NCBI RefSeq assembly: GCF_027622855.1
Contig: NZ_JAPZVR010000004.1
Coordinates: forward strand, 370,210 to 434,209
Direction of reading: 5' to 3'
DNA from: Glycomyces algeriensis
GTDB lineage: Bacteria; Actinomycetota; Actinomycetes; Mycobacteriales; Micromonosporaceae
Length of the DNA: 64,000 bases
Shown: positions 33,642-41,597 of the stretch, piece by piece
Layout: every line of letters begins with the position of its first letter
Position numbering within the stretch: position 1 is the stretch's first letter
Notes under the pieces: model-generated
The model's database searches: none
The model's input: only the letters and a program-made list of their open reading frames with translations
Told to the model about the DNA's origin: nothing
Made by a program: the position numbers and the translations under genes

Positions 33642-36416
33642 TCAGGCCTCGTCGGCGGAGGGCTTCGCCGCGGTCTTCTTGGCGGCCTTCGCGGTGGTCT
33701 TCTTCGCGGTGGTCTTCTTCGCGGTGGTCTTCTTCGCGGCGGTCTTCTTCACCGCTTTCTTGGCCGTGGTCTTCTTGGCGGCCTTCTTCGCCGTCTTCTT
33801 GGCGGGCGCGGCGCCCGAGGAGACCTTCTCGCGGCGCTCGGCGAGGAGCTCGGCGGCGCGGTCGATGGTGAGGTCCTCGATCGAGTCGGTCTTGCGGATC
33901 GACGCGTTCGTCTCGCCGTCGGTCACGTACGGGCCGAACCGGCCGTCCTTGAGCGTGACCTCCTTGCCCGTCACCGGGTCGGGGCCGAGCTCCTTGAGGA
34001 GGGTCTGGGCGCGCTGCTGGCGGCCGCGGGTCTTCGGCTGCGCGAGCAGCTTCTCCGCCTCGTCGAGCGTGAGCGTGAAGAGCTGCTCCTCGTTCTCGAG
34101 CGAGCGGAAGTCGCGGTTCTTCTTGACGTAGGGGCCGTGCGGGCCCAGGCCGGTGCGGATCTCCTCGCCCTCGGCGTCTTTGCCGACCAGGCGGGGCAGC
34201 GTCAGGAGCTTCACCGCCTCGTCGAGGGTGATCTCGGAGAGCTTCTGCCCGGTGAGCAGCGACGAGGACTTCTCACCGCTGGTCACGTACGGCCCGTAGC
34301 GGCCGGTCTTGGCGAGCACCGGCTCCCCGGTCTCGGGGTGCGTGCCCAGCTCGCCCTCGTTCTCGGCCAGCTCGAACAGCTCCTGGCCCTTCTCGGGGGT
34401 GAGCTCGTCGGGCGCCATCGACTCGGGGATCGAGGGGCGCTTGCCCGGCTCGGCCCCCTCGTCCGGCCCGGTGCTCGTGCGCTCCAGGTACGGCCCATAG
34501 CGGCCGACGCGGGCGACGACCTTGCGCCCCTGGTCGTCGGTGTACAGGGGGATCGAGTTGACCTCGCGGGCGTCGATCTTCGCGAGCTCCTCCTCGATCA
34601 TGTGCCGCAGGCCGCCCGAGGCGGCGACGGTGCCCTCTTTGTCCTTGCCGCCGAAGTAGAACTTGCGGAGGAACTCCTCGCGCGACTCCTGCCCGGCGGC
34701 GACCTCGTCGAGCTCGTTCTCCATGCCCGCGGTGAAGTCGTAGTCGACCAGGCGCGGGAAGTGCCGCTCCATGAGGCCGATGACGGCGAACGCGCGGAAG
34801 GCCGGCACGAGCGCCTGGCCCTTCTTGAACACGTACTCGCGGTCCTGGATGGTCTGCATGATCGACGCGTACGTCGACGGGCGCCCGATCCCCCGCTCCT
34901 CCAGGGCCTTCACGAGGCTCGCCTCGGTATAGCGCGCCGGCGGCTGCGTGGTGTGCCCGGCGGCCTCGAGGCCGCGCTCGGAGAGGTGCTGGCGCTCGGC
35001 CAGCTCGGGGAGGCGCTTCTCGGCGTCGTCCGCGTCGCCGTCCTCGATGGACTCGACGTAGGCGAGGAGGAAGCCCGGGTTCGTGATGGTCTTGCCGGAG
35101 GCCCCGAAGTCGGCCTGCTCGCCGTCGGCCGTGGTGGCGCGGGTGCGCACCGACGTGGAGTTCCCGGTGGCGTCGACCATCTGGGACGCGAGCGTGCGCC
35201 GCCAGATCAGCTCGTACAGCCGGTACTCCTCGGCCGAGAGCTGGCCCTTGAGCTGGTTCGGGGTCTTGAAGCGGTCGCCCGAGGGCCTGATGGCCTCGTG
35301 CGCCTCCTGCGCGTTCTTCACCTTCCGGGCGTACCGGCGCGGCTCCGAGGGCACGTACTGGGCGCCGTAGAGCTCGGCGGCCTGGGCGCGCGCGGCGTTG
35401 ATCGCGGTGTTCGACAGGTTCGTCGAGTCCGTTCGCATATAGGTGATGTGGCCGTTCTCGTAGAGCCGCTGGGCGACCCGCATGACCTGCGCGCTCGAGA
35501 GGCGGAGCTTGCGCCCGGCCTCCTGCTGCAGCGTCGAGGTGATGAACGGCGCGTACGGCTTGCGCCGGTACGGCTTCTTCTCCACTTTGAGGACGGTGAA
35601 GTCGCGGCCCTCGAGGCGGCGGGCGAGCCCGCGCGCCCCGGCCTCGTCGAGGTGGACGACGTTGCCCTTGACGCGCCCGGTGGCGGCGTCGAAGTCCTTG
35701 CCGGTGGCGACCCGGTCGCCGTCGACGGCGATCAGGGTGGCCTTGAACTGCTGATCGTCGTCGGTGGCGAGGTTGGCGCTGACGTCCCAGTAGTCGGCGG
35801 TGCGGAACGCCATGCGGGCCCGCTCGCGCTCGACGACCAGCCGCGTCGCGACCGACTGGACGCGCCCGGCGGACAGGCGCGGCATCACTTTCTTCCACAG
35901 GACCGGGCTGACCTCGTACCCGTACAGCCGGTCGAGGATGCGCCGGCCCTCCTGGGCGTCAACGAGGTCCTGGTTGAGCTCACGCGGGTTCGCGGCGGCC
36001 TCGGCGATGGCCTGCGGCGTGATCTCGTGGAAGACCATCCGCTTGACCGGGACCTTGGGCTTCAGGGTCTCGAGCAGGTGCCAGGCGATGGCCTCCCCCT
36101 CGCGGTCCTCATCGGTGGCGAGGAAGAGCTCGTCGACCTCCGCGAGGTAGGCCTTCAGCTTCTTCACGTGCGCGGACCGGTCCGGGTTCACGATGTACAG
36201 CGGCGCGAAGTCGTTGTCGACGTCCACCCCTAGTCGCGACCAGGCCTTGTCCTTGTATTTGGCCGGGATCTCCTTCGCGCTGCGCGGAAGGTCCCGGATG
36301 TGCCCGAGCGAGGAGTCGACGATGTAGCCGGGGCCGAGATAGGAGGCGATCGTCTTGGCCTTCGCCGGGGACTCCACGATGACCAGGCGCTTAAGATCGG
36401 CCACTGCTCCCACCAT
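33642..36416 (-). CDS. topA: DNA topoisomerase I
   Basis: A 924-residue type IA topoisomerase that relaxes negative supercoils. The TOPRIM domain has VIVESPAKAKTI (Glu15) and TDEDREGEA (Asp102, Asp104). The active tyrosine is Y326 in HITYMRTDSTN. Actinobacterial features are present: no zinc-finger cysteines, four C-terminal topoisomerase repeats marked by GRYGPY, GPHGPYV and GRFGPYV, and a Lys/Ala/Thr tail of about 50 residues that binds DNA and aids processivity. ATG 36416 has GAGGGA immediately before it; a GTG 12 bases downstream (VADLKRLVIVE) is also possible. A TnpB element has inserted about 30 bases upstream of the start. Confidence 0.96.
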   Translation of the reverse strand: MVGAVADLKRLVIVESPAKAKTIASYLGPGYIVDSSLGHIRDLPRSAKEIPAKYKDKAWSRLGVDVDNDFAPLYIVNPDRSAHVKKLKAYLAEVDELFLATDEDREGEAIAWHLLETLKPKVPVKRMVFHEITPQAIAEAAANPRELNQDLVDAQEGRRILDRLYGYEVSPVLWKKVMPRLSAGRVQSVATRLVVERERARMAFRTADYWDVSANLATDDDQQFKATLIAVDGDRVATGKDFDAATGRVKGNVVHLDEAGARGLARRLEGRDFTVLKVEKKPYRRKPYAPFITSTLQQEAGRKLRLSSAQVMRVAQRLYENGHITYMRTDSTNLSNTAINAARAQAAELYGAQYVPSEPRRYARKVKNAQEAHEAIRPSGDRFKTPNQLKGQLSAEEYRLYELIWRRTLASQMVDATGNSTSVRTRATTADGEQADFGASGKTITNPGFLLAYVESIEDGDADDAEKRLPELAERQHLSERGLEAAGHTTQPPARYTEASLVKALEERGIGRPSTYASIMQTIQDREYVFKKGQALVPAFRAFAVIGLMERHFPRLVDYDFTAGMENELDEVAAGQESREEFLRKFYFGGKDKEGTVAASGGLRHMIEEELAKIDAREVNSIPLYTDDQGRKVVARVGRYGPYLERTSTGPDEGAEPGKRPSIPESMAPDELTPEKGQELFELAENEGELGTHPETGEPVLAKTGRYGPYVTSGEKSSSLLTGQKLSEITLDEAVKLLTLPRLVGKDAEGEEIRTGLGPHGPYVKKNRDFRSLENEEQLFTLTLDEAEKLLAQPKTRGRQQRAQTLLKELGPDPVTGKEVTLKDGRFGPYVTDGETNASIRKTDSIEDLTIDRAAELLAERREKVSSGAAPAKKTAKKAAKKTTAKKAVKKTAAKKTTAKKTTAKKTTAKAAKKTAAKPSADEA

Positions 36417-36446
36417 TCCCTCGGAATTCGCACTCGATTCGTTACG

Positions 36447-36559
36447 TTGACCTTCTCCGCCCCTCTACAGAGCGGATTCCACCATACTGTGGCCGCTTGC
36501 CTCACGGCAGCGGTGATTCCTGCTTCATTCCAGTCCCCGGCCGGATGCCGGGCTTGGGT
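36447..36559 (-). ncRNA. Candidate omega RNA 3' scaffold of the TnpB element
   Basis: The segment from the tnpB stop to the element's right end has the expected place and orientation for the TnpB guide RNA scaffold. That scaffold normally begins inside the 3' part of tnpB. A small hairpin (minus strand, about 36476-36457) precedes GGTCAA. The host bases beyond (36446 down to about 36427) would be the guide and fall between the element and topA. Confidence 0.45.
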
Positions 36560-37738
36560 TTACGCGGATGCCTGTGCACGCGGGTGCGCGACCAGGTCTT
36601 CTACCGCTCCACAGGCGTTTTTCCTCTCGGCGAGCCCCGCCGCGAGAATGACCTTGGCTGCATTGACGTCCCGGTCATGGAGAACGCCGCAATGTTGGCA
36701 CGTCCACGAGCGGACCTGCAACGGTTTAGGAGCTCCGACCACCCAGCAGGACGAGCATGTCCGCGTCGAAGGCAGGAACCGGTCGATCTTGACGACTTCC
36801 CGACCATAGAGGGCCGCTTTGTATTCGAGCATCCGGGTGAACCTGTTCCACGCGGCGTCATGGACGCTCTTCGCCAGTCGGGTTCGCGCCAGCCCTTTCA
36901 CGCACAGGTCCTCGATGACCACCACTTGGTTCTCGCTGATGATCCGGGAGGACAACTTGTGCAGGAAATCGGCGCGCCGGTCCGCGACTGCGGCATGCAA
37001 GGCCGCGACTGCCGATCGCGCCTTCTCCCTGTTGGCGGACCCGGGACGCTTGCGGGCCAGCGCCCGGTGCGCCCGCTCCAGCCTCCGCGCCGCGGCGCGG
37101 AGCAGCCGCGGCGCCTCGACCTTGGCACCGTCGGAATCGGCCACGAACGAGTCGAGGCCTAGGTCAAGTCCGACGGCCTTGCCGTTGTCCGGCGTCGGCC
37201 GCACGGCGACCTCGCACACGAACGACGCGAAGTACCGCCCAGCCGCGTCGCGGATGACCGTGACGCTCGACGGCTCGCCAGGCAGGTCGCGAGACCAGGT
37301 GACCGCCATTTCGCCGATGCTCGGCAGGTGCAGGCGACCATCAGGGGTGATCTTGAACCTCGCGTTGCGGGTGAATCGCACCGCCTGCCGCCGGTCGCGC
37401 CGGGATTTGAACCGCGGCTTGCCCACGGGCCCCCCGCGCCTGCGTCCGCTCCGCGAGTCGAAATAGTGCTTGTAGGCGCGATTGGCGTCGCGGACCGCCT
37501 GCTGCAGTGCGACCGCCGAAGCGTCGGCCAGCCACGCTCGCTCGGGCCGCCGCTTCGCCTCGGTGACCACCACACGCGATACCTCGGCGTCCGACACCCA
37601 GGGCCTGCCTTCGGCGAGGGCCGCATCCCGCAGTGCGATCACATCGTTGAACACCACCCGGCAGCAGCCGAACGCCCTTGCGAGCGAGTTCGCCTGTGCA
37701 GGTGTGGGGTAAATCCGATAACGATGCCGCAACCGCAT
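36560..37738 (-). CDS. tnpB: TnpB RNA-guided nuclease (IS605 OrfB family)
   Basis: A 392-residue TnpB. The N-terminal helix-turn-helix region starts MRLRHRYRIYPTPAQ, the family's usual beginning, so I prefer ATG 37738 to the ATG at 37816. RuvC residues are complete: Asp192 (GLDLGLDSF), Glu276 (VVVIEDL) and Asp357 (HDRDVNAAK). The zinc finger has C328, C331, C347 and C350 (TCSSC ... CQHC). All catalytic residues are intact, so the nuclease could be active. It lies downstream of the pyrophosphatase gene and upstream of topA, an interruption of an otherwise conserved gene order. No ribosome site is evident. Confidence 0.93.
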   Translation of the reverse strand: MRLRHRYRIYPTPAQANSLARAFGCCRVVFNDVIALRDAALAEGRPWVSDAEVSRVVVTEAKRRPERAWLADASAVALQQAVRDANRAYKHYFDSRSGRRRGGPVGKPRFKSRRDRRQAVRFTRNARFKITPDGRLHLPSIGEMAVTWSRDLPGEPSSVTVIRDAAGRYFASFVCEVAVRPTPDNGKAVGLDLGLDSFVADSDGAKVEAPRLLRAAARRLERAHRALARKRPGSANREKARSAVAALHAAVADRRADFLHKLSSRIISENQVVVIEDLCVKGLARTRLAKSVHDAAWNRFTRMLEYKAALYGREVVKIDRFLPSTRTCSSCWVVGAPKPLQVRSWTCQHCGVLHDRDVNAAKVILAAGLAERKNACGAVEDLVAHPRAQASA

Positions 37739-37786
37739 GAACACACCGTAGCCGACAGATATGACGATTCCACGGAACTGGCACAA

Positions 37787-37818
37787 GTGTGCCCCCGGCC
37801 TGTCGACCGGGGGCACAC
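37787..37818. terminator. Terminator hairpin of the pyrophosphatase gene
   Basis: Perfect 12-base arms (GTGTGCCCCCGG / CCGGGGGCACAC) with an eight-base loop, 55 bases past the hppA stop on its transcribed strand. It could instead be a subterminal hairpin at the left end of the TnpB element. Confidence 0.7.
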
Positions 37819-37872
37819 GCGGAACTCGTCCCGAATTAAGTGAAGCCTGCGAGCCGGCAATGAGCGCAGTGG

Positions 37873-40197
37873 CTAGCCGACCTTGACCGACTCACGCTGC
37901 TCCGGGGCGCGGGCTTCCCCCGCCTCCACCACCGCGGAACGGCGCTTGGAGATGAGGATCGCGCCGACGAGGATCGCGACGGCGATGCCCGTGATGATCC
38001 AGCGGACGGGGCCGTCGGCGTGCTCGCCGACACCCTCGACCGTGTAGACCACCACGACCGGCGCGATGATGAGGCTCACCAGGTTCATGACCTTGAGGAG
38101 CGGGTTGATGGCCGGGCCGGCGGTGTCCTTGAACGGGTCGCCGACGGTGTCGCCGATCACGGCCGCGGCGTGAGCCTCGGAGCCCTTGCCGCCGTGCGAG
38201 CCGTCCTCGACGTCCTTCTTCGCGTTGTCCCAGGCGCCGCCCGAGTTCGCGAGCATGACGGCCATGAGGACGCCCGTCGCGATCGCGCCCGCGAGGTACG
38301 CGGCGAGCGGGCCGACGCCGAGGCCGAAGCCGACGGCGATGGGCGCGGTGATGGCGAGCAGGCCCGGGGTGACCAGCTCGCGCTGGGCGTCCCGGGTGCA
38401 GATGTCGACGACGCGGCCGTACTCGGGCCGCTGCGTGCCCTCCATGATCCCGGGGAAGCGCGCGAACTGGTCGCGGACCTCGTTGACGACGGCACCCGCG
38501 GAGCGGGCGACGGCGTTGATGGCGAGGCCGGAGAAGAGGAACACGACGGAGGCGCCGATGATGAAGCCGACGATGTTCGCCGGGTCGGCGATGTTGAGCG
38601 CGCCCAGGAGCGCCTCGCCCATGAGCCCTTCGGCGGCCACGGCGTCGGTGTAGGAGCCGAACAGGGCGGTCGCGGCCAGGACGGCGGTCGCGATCGCGAT
38701 GCCCTTGGTGATGGCCTTGGTGGTGTTGCCGACCGCGTCGAGGTCGGTGAGGGTGCGCGCGGCGTCCCCTTCGACGTCGCCGGACATCTCGGCGATGCCC
38801 TGGGCGTTGTCGCTGATGGGCCCGAAGGTGTCCATGGCGACGATGACGCCGACGGTGGTGAGCAGGCCGCAGCCGGCGAGCGCGACCGCGAAGAGGCTGA
38901 CGAGGATCTCGCCGCCGCCGAGCAGGTACGCGCCGAGGACGGCGGCCGCGATGCACAGCGCGGTGTAGACGGCCGACTCCAGGCCGAGCGAGAAGCCCGA
39001 CAGGATGTTGGTGGCCGCGCCGGTGCGCGTCGAGGCCGAGACGGCCTTGGTGGGCTTGTAGCGGGTGTCGGTGTAGTAGCCCGTGAGCGCCATGATGACC
39101 GCGGCCAGCGCGATGCCGATGACGACCGCGACGATCGCGAAGACCTGCGGGTTCACGGGGACGTCGGCGGTGTCGACGGTGGTGCTCAGCTCGGACCACG
39201 AGGAGGGCACGTACCAGAGGACCGCGACGACGGTGAGGAGCGCGGAGATGAGCGCGGAGAGGTAGAACGCCCGGTTGATGGCGGTGAGGCCGGAGGCGTC
39301 GGAGGCCCGCATGCGGGTGATGATGACGCCGATGATCGCGCAGACGATGCCGACCGAGGCGACCAGGAGCGGCAGGACCAGGCCGGTCTCGCCGAAGGCG
39401 GCGCGGCCGAGGATGAGGCTCGCGACGAGGACGACGGCGTAGGACTCGAAGAGGTCGGCGGCCATGCCGGCGCAGTCGCCGACGTTGTCGCCCACGTTGT
39501 CGGCGATGGTCGCCGGGTTGCGGGGGTCGTCTTCGGGGATGCCCTGCTCGACCTTGCCGACGAGGTCGGCGCCGACGTCGGCGGCCTTGGTGAAGATGCC
39601 GCCGCCGACGCGCATGAACATCGCGAGCAGCGCGGCGCCGAAGCCGAAGCCCTCCAGGACCACGGGCGCGTCGCCGTTGTAGACGAACACGACGACCGAG
39701 GCGCCGAGGAGGCCGAGGCCGACGGTGAGGAACCCGACCACGCCGCCGGTGCGGAAGGCCAGGTGCATCGCGGTGGTGGGCTGTCCGTCGCGGGCGGCGG
39801 CGGCCACGCGCACGTTCGCGCGGGTGGCCATGTTCATGCCGGCCCAGCCGATGAACGAGCTGAACAGCGCGCCGACGATGAAGAACACGCTGCGTCCGAC
39901 GCGGACGTCCGTGCCTCCTTCGGCGGGGAGCAGGAACAGCAGGACCACGGCGATGACGACGAAGATCCCGAGCGCGCGGAACTGGCGGCGCAGGTAGGCC
40001 GAGGCGCCCTCTTGGACCGCCCCGGAGATCTCGCGCATCTTGTCAGTGCCGGTGCCTGCCGCGAGGATGCTCTTGACGAGCGCGGCGGCACCGCCGAGGG
40101 CCACCAGCGCGAGCGCGGCGGCGACCACGACGAGACTCAGGTTCGAGCCCGTGAGCTGACCTACGCCCTCGTCGCCGTTGGCGAGCAACGTATGCAT
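37873..40197 (-). CDS. hppA: Proton-translocating membrane pyrophosphatase, K+-independent type
   Basis: A 774-residue integral membrane pump with about 16 membrane helices that couples pyrophosphate hydrolysis to proton export. Start 40197 is chosen because GGAGG lies six bases before that ATG; in-frame ATGs further upstream have none. Substrate-binding loops are clear: DVGADLVGKVEQGIPEDDPR, NVGDNVGDCAGMAADLFES, and ASTRTGAATN. The subclass motif reads GNTTKAITKG; lysine after GNTT and threonine three residues later are the mark of K+-independent enzymes (K+-dependent ones have alanine). It is flanked by topA and the bldG pair in the order seen in Streptomyces. Confidence 0.95.
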   Translation of the reverse strand: MHTLLANGDEGVGQLTGSNLSLVVVAAALALVALGGAAALVKSILAAGTGTDKMREISGAVQEGASAYLRRQFRALGIFVVIAVVLLFLLPAEGGTDVRVGRSVFFIVGALFSSFIGWAGMNMATRANVRVAAAARDGQPTTAMHLAFRTGGVVGFLTVGLGLLGASVVVFVYNGDAPVVLEGFGFGAALLAMFMRVGGGIFTKAADVGADLVGKVEQGIPEDDPRNPATIADNVGDNVGDCAGMAADLFESYAVVLVASLILGRAAFGETGLVLPLLVASVGIVCAIIGVIITRMRASDASGLTAINRAFYLSALISALLTVVAVLWYVPSSWSELSTTVDTADVPVNPQVFAIVAVVIGIALAAVIMALTGYYTDTRYKPTKAVSASTRTGAATNILSGFSLGLESAVYTALCIAAAVLGAYLLGGGEILVSLFAVALAGCGLLTTVGVIVAMDTFGPISDNAQGIAEMSGDVEGDAARTLTDLDAVGNTTKAITKGIAIATAVLAATALFGSYTDAVAAEGLMGEALLGALNIADPANIVGFIIGASVVFLFSGLAINAVARSAGAVVNEVRDQFARFPGIMEGTQRPEYGRVVDICTRDAQRELVTPGLLAITAPIAVGFGLGVGPLAAYLAGAIATGVLMAVMLANSGGAWDNAKKDVEDGSHGGKGSEAHAAAVIGDTVGDPFKDTAGPAINPLLKVMNLVSLIIAPVVVVYTVEGVGEHADGPVRWIITGIAVAILVGAILISKRRSAVVEAGEARAPEQRESVKVG

Positions 40198-40322
40198 GTA
40201 GTTCCTCCATATGCTGTGCAGATCCATGGCTCGCAAGCTTCGCCATGCGGCCCGCGGGGCACCGCGGGACCGGTGTCGCAATCACGTCGGGGGCCGCGTG
40301 ACGGGTAGGACGGCGCGGCCGT

Positions 40323-40343
40323 GGCCGGGCCTGCGGCCCGGCC
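40323..40343. terminator. Hairpin between the anti-sigma and pyrophosphatase genes
   Basis: Arms GGCCGGGC / GCCCGGCC with loop CTGCG, about 80 bases past the stop of the anti-sigma gene on its strand. Likely the terminator of the bldG operon; the pyrophosphatase promoter must lie close by. Confidence 0.5.
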
Positions 40344-40424
40344 GGACTTAACGTGCGGAGTGTAACGATGTGAGGGCTTTGCGAGTGGGGATGGTCACGC
40401 CGCCCGGGCGGGGTGGCCCATCAC

Positions 40425-40943
40425 TCAGTGATCGGCCGCGGAACCGGAGCCGGGGAGGGGCCAGGACATGCTGACGGTGGTCCCGCCGTTCGCGTCGGGA
40501 CCGGTCACGACCAGGTCTTCGACCAGTCCGCCCAGGACGATGAGGGTGATCTCCTCGGAGAGGGTGTCCTCTTCCAGGGTGTCGCGGTCACCGGTGCGCG
40601 ACTCGCCGCCGCCGATGCTCGCGCCGATCCGGCCGCTCGGGCGCGCGCGCAGATCTTGCGCATTGTCGGTGATTTTCGCAACAAAACGATCACCGATCGA
40701 AAATTCTACGCGCACGAGGTCGTCGATGCCGCGGTCGCGGTGGCGCAGGACGGCGCGCGTGCACGCTTCGCCGACCGCTTGGCGCACCTCGTCGAGGAGG
40801 CCCGTGGCGACGCCCGCGTGCGCGGCCACGTCGGCGGCCACGAGCCGGGCGGCGCGGACGTAGGCGGCGGCGGGGGTGAACGCGAACTGGACGGTCACCG
40901 CCTCGGTCCGTCCCCCAGTGCGGTCGTGCCTGGAGCCGTTCAC
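40425..40943 (-). CDS. Anti-sigma-factor-like ATP-binding protein (RsbW/SpoIIAB superfamily)
   Basis: A 172-residue GHKL-fold regulator encoded directly after the BldG-type antagonist; its GTG start overlaps the bldG stop (GTGA). The N-box region reads DEVRQAVGEACTRAV, where the usual Mg-binding asparagine is arginine, and the next motif is ITDNAQD rather than a DxGxG loop, so ATP binding may be weak or altered. In Streptomyces the equivalent protein (SCO3548, ApgA, as I recall) interacts with BldG. Expected role: partner-switching control of a sigma factor or other target for development or stress. A sigma gene is not adjacent. Confidence 0.8.
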   Translation of the reverse strand: MNGSRHDRTGGRTEAVTVQFAFTPAAAYVRAARLVAADVAAHAGVATGLLDEVRQAVGEACTRAVLRHRDRGIDDLVRVEFSIGDRFVAKITDNAQDLRARPSGRIGASIGGGESRTGDRDTLEEDTLSEEITLIVLGGLVEDLVVTGPDANGGTTVSMSWPLPGSGSAADH

Positions 40944-41299
40944 TCGCCGGGCACCGTTTCCCGGACATCGAGCACCTTGTCGAGGCCGGTGAGGTCCAGG
41001 AGCTTCCGGATGCGCGGGTTGGCACAGACCACGACGAGGCTGCCGCCGGAGTCGGAGAGGCGGCGGCGGGCCCCGATGAGCACGCCGAGGCCGGTCGAGT
41101 CGCAGAACTCGGTGGGCGTCAGGTCGATGGCGACACGCATGCGCCCCTCGGAGGAGAGTTGGCGGACGGCCTCGCGCAGCTTCGGCGCGGTGTACATGTC
41201 GATCTCGCCGGTCACGCTGATGACCGCGTACTCGCCGACATCGGAGAGGCTGAGCCCCAGTTCGGGCTCGGCCGCGCCGTCGCCTGATGTTCCCCTCAC
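40940..41299 (-). CDS. bldG: Anti-sigma factor antagonist, BldG-like STAS protein
   Basis: A 119-residue STAS-domain protein starting at GTG 41299, with GGGGAG seven bases upstream; the long open frame before it is not coding. Family blocks are GEIDMYTAPKLREAVRQL and FCDSTGLGVLIG, the latter with the serine that the partner kinase phosphorylates. These are nearly the same as in Streptomyces BldG, which is needed for aerial growth and antibiotic production. Coupled by four bases to the anti-sigma partner and divergent from the helicase gene, the same layout as in Streptomyces. It may have two promoters in the 298-base gap; none is obvious by eye. Confidence 0.9.
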   Translation of the reverse strand: MRGTSGDGAAEPELGLSLSDVGEYAVISVTGEIDMYTAPKLREAVRQLSSEGRMRVAIDLTPTEFCDSTGLGVLIGARRRLSDSGGSLVVVCANPRIRKLLDLTGLDKVLDVRETVPGE

Positions 41300-41597
41300 G
41301 CCGTCTCTCCCCTCGTTCGTGCTGCGAGCCGATCGATGCCCTGCCGACCTTCCAGGACCGCGGGGCGGGGCCCGCGGGCCTCGATGGGCCGCCCGCGCGC
41401 CTCGACCTGTGGGCCAGGCACGGCGCGCGATGTGCGGATGGGCCCGCAGCGGTGCAGCCGTGCCTGTGAACACTGTGTCTTGGCCCATAAGCGTACTGCG
41501 TTCCCAGTGGAGTGGAGCCGGGAGCGTATGACCGAATTGCGGGCGCGCCACTTCATCGCCGCGGGGTGGTGTCGGTGGGCTGCGGCATCATTGGACG

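Larger units (their letters stand above)
36447..37786 (-). mobile_element. Solo-TnpB insertion element (IS200/IS605 superfamily, IS1341-like)
   Basis: The element contains tnpB and no TnpA. The right end is inferred at 36447. On the minus strand, after the tnpB stop, a CCGC...GCGG hairpin is followed by GGAGAAGGTCAA, the usual hairpin-plus-GTCAA end of actinobacterial IS605-type elements. The left end is not defined; I set it at the edge of the hairpin at 37787-37818, which I assign to the pyrophosphatase gene. Without TnpA it would need a transposase supplied in trans. Confidence 0.6.

Noticed and set aside
37787-37818. Hairpin as the left end of the TnpB element
   Set aside because: A perfect 12-base stem 55 bases after the hppA stop is better explained as its terminator; kept as an alternative only.
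38020-40308. 762-codon frame opposite the pyrophosphatase
   Set aside because: A shadow of the long membrane-protein gene, with acidic low-complexity composition and no motif.
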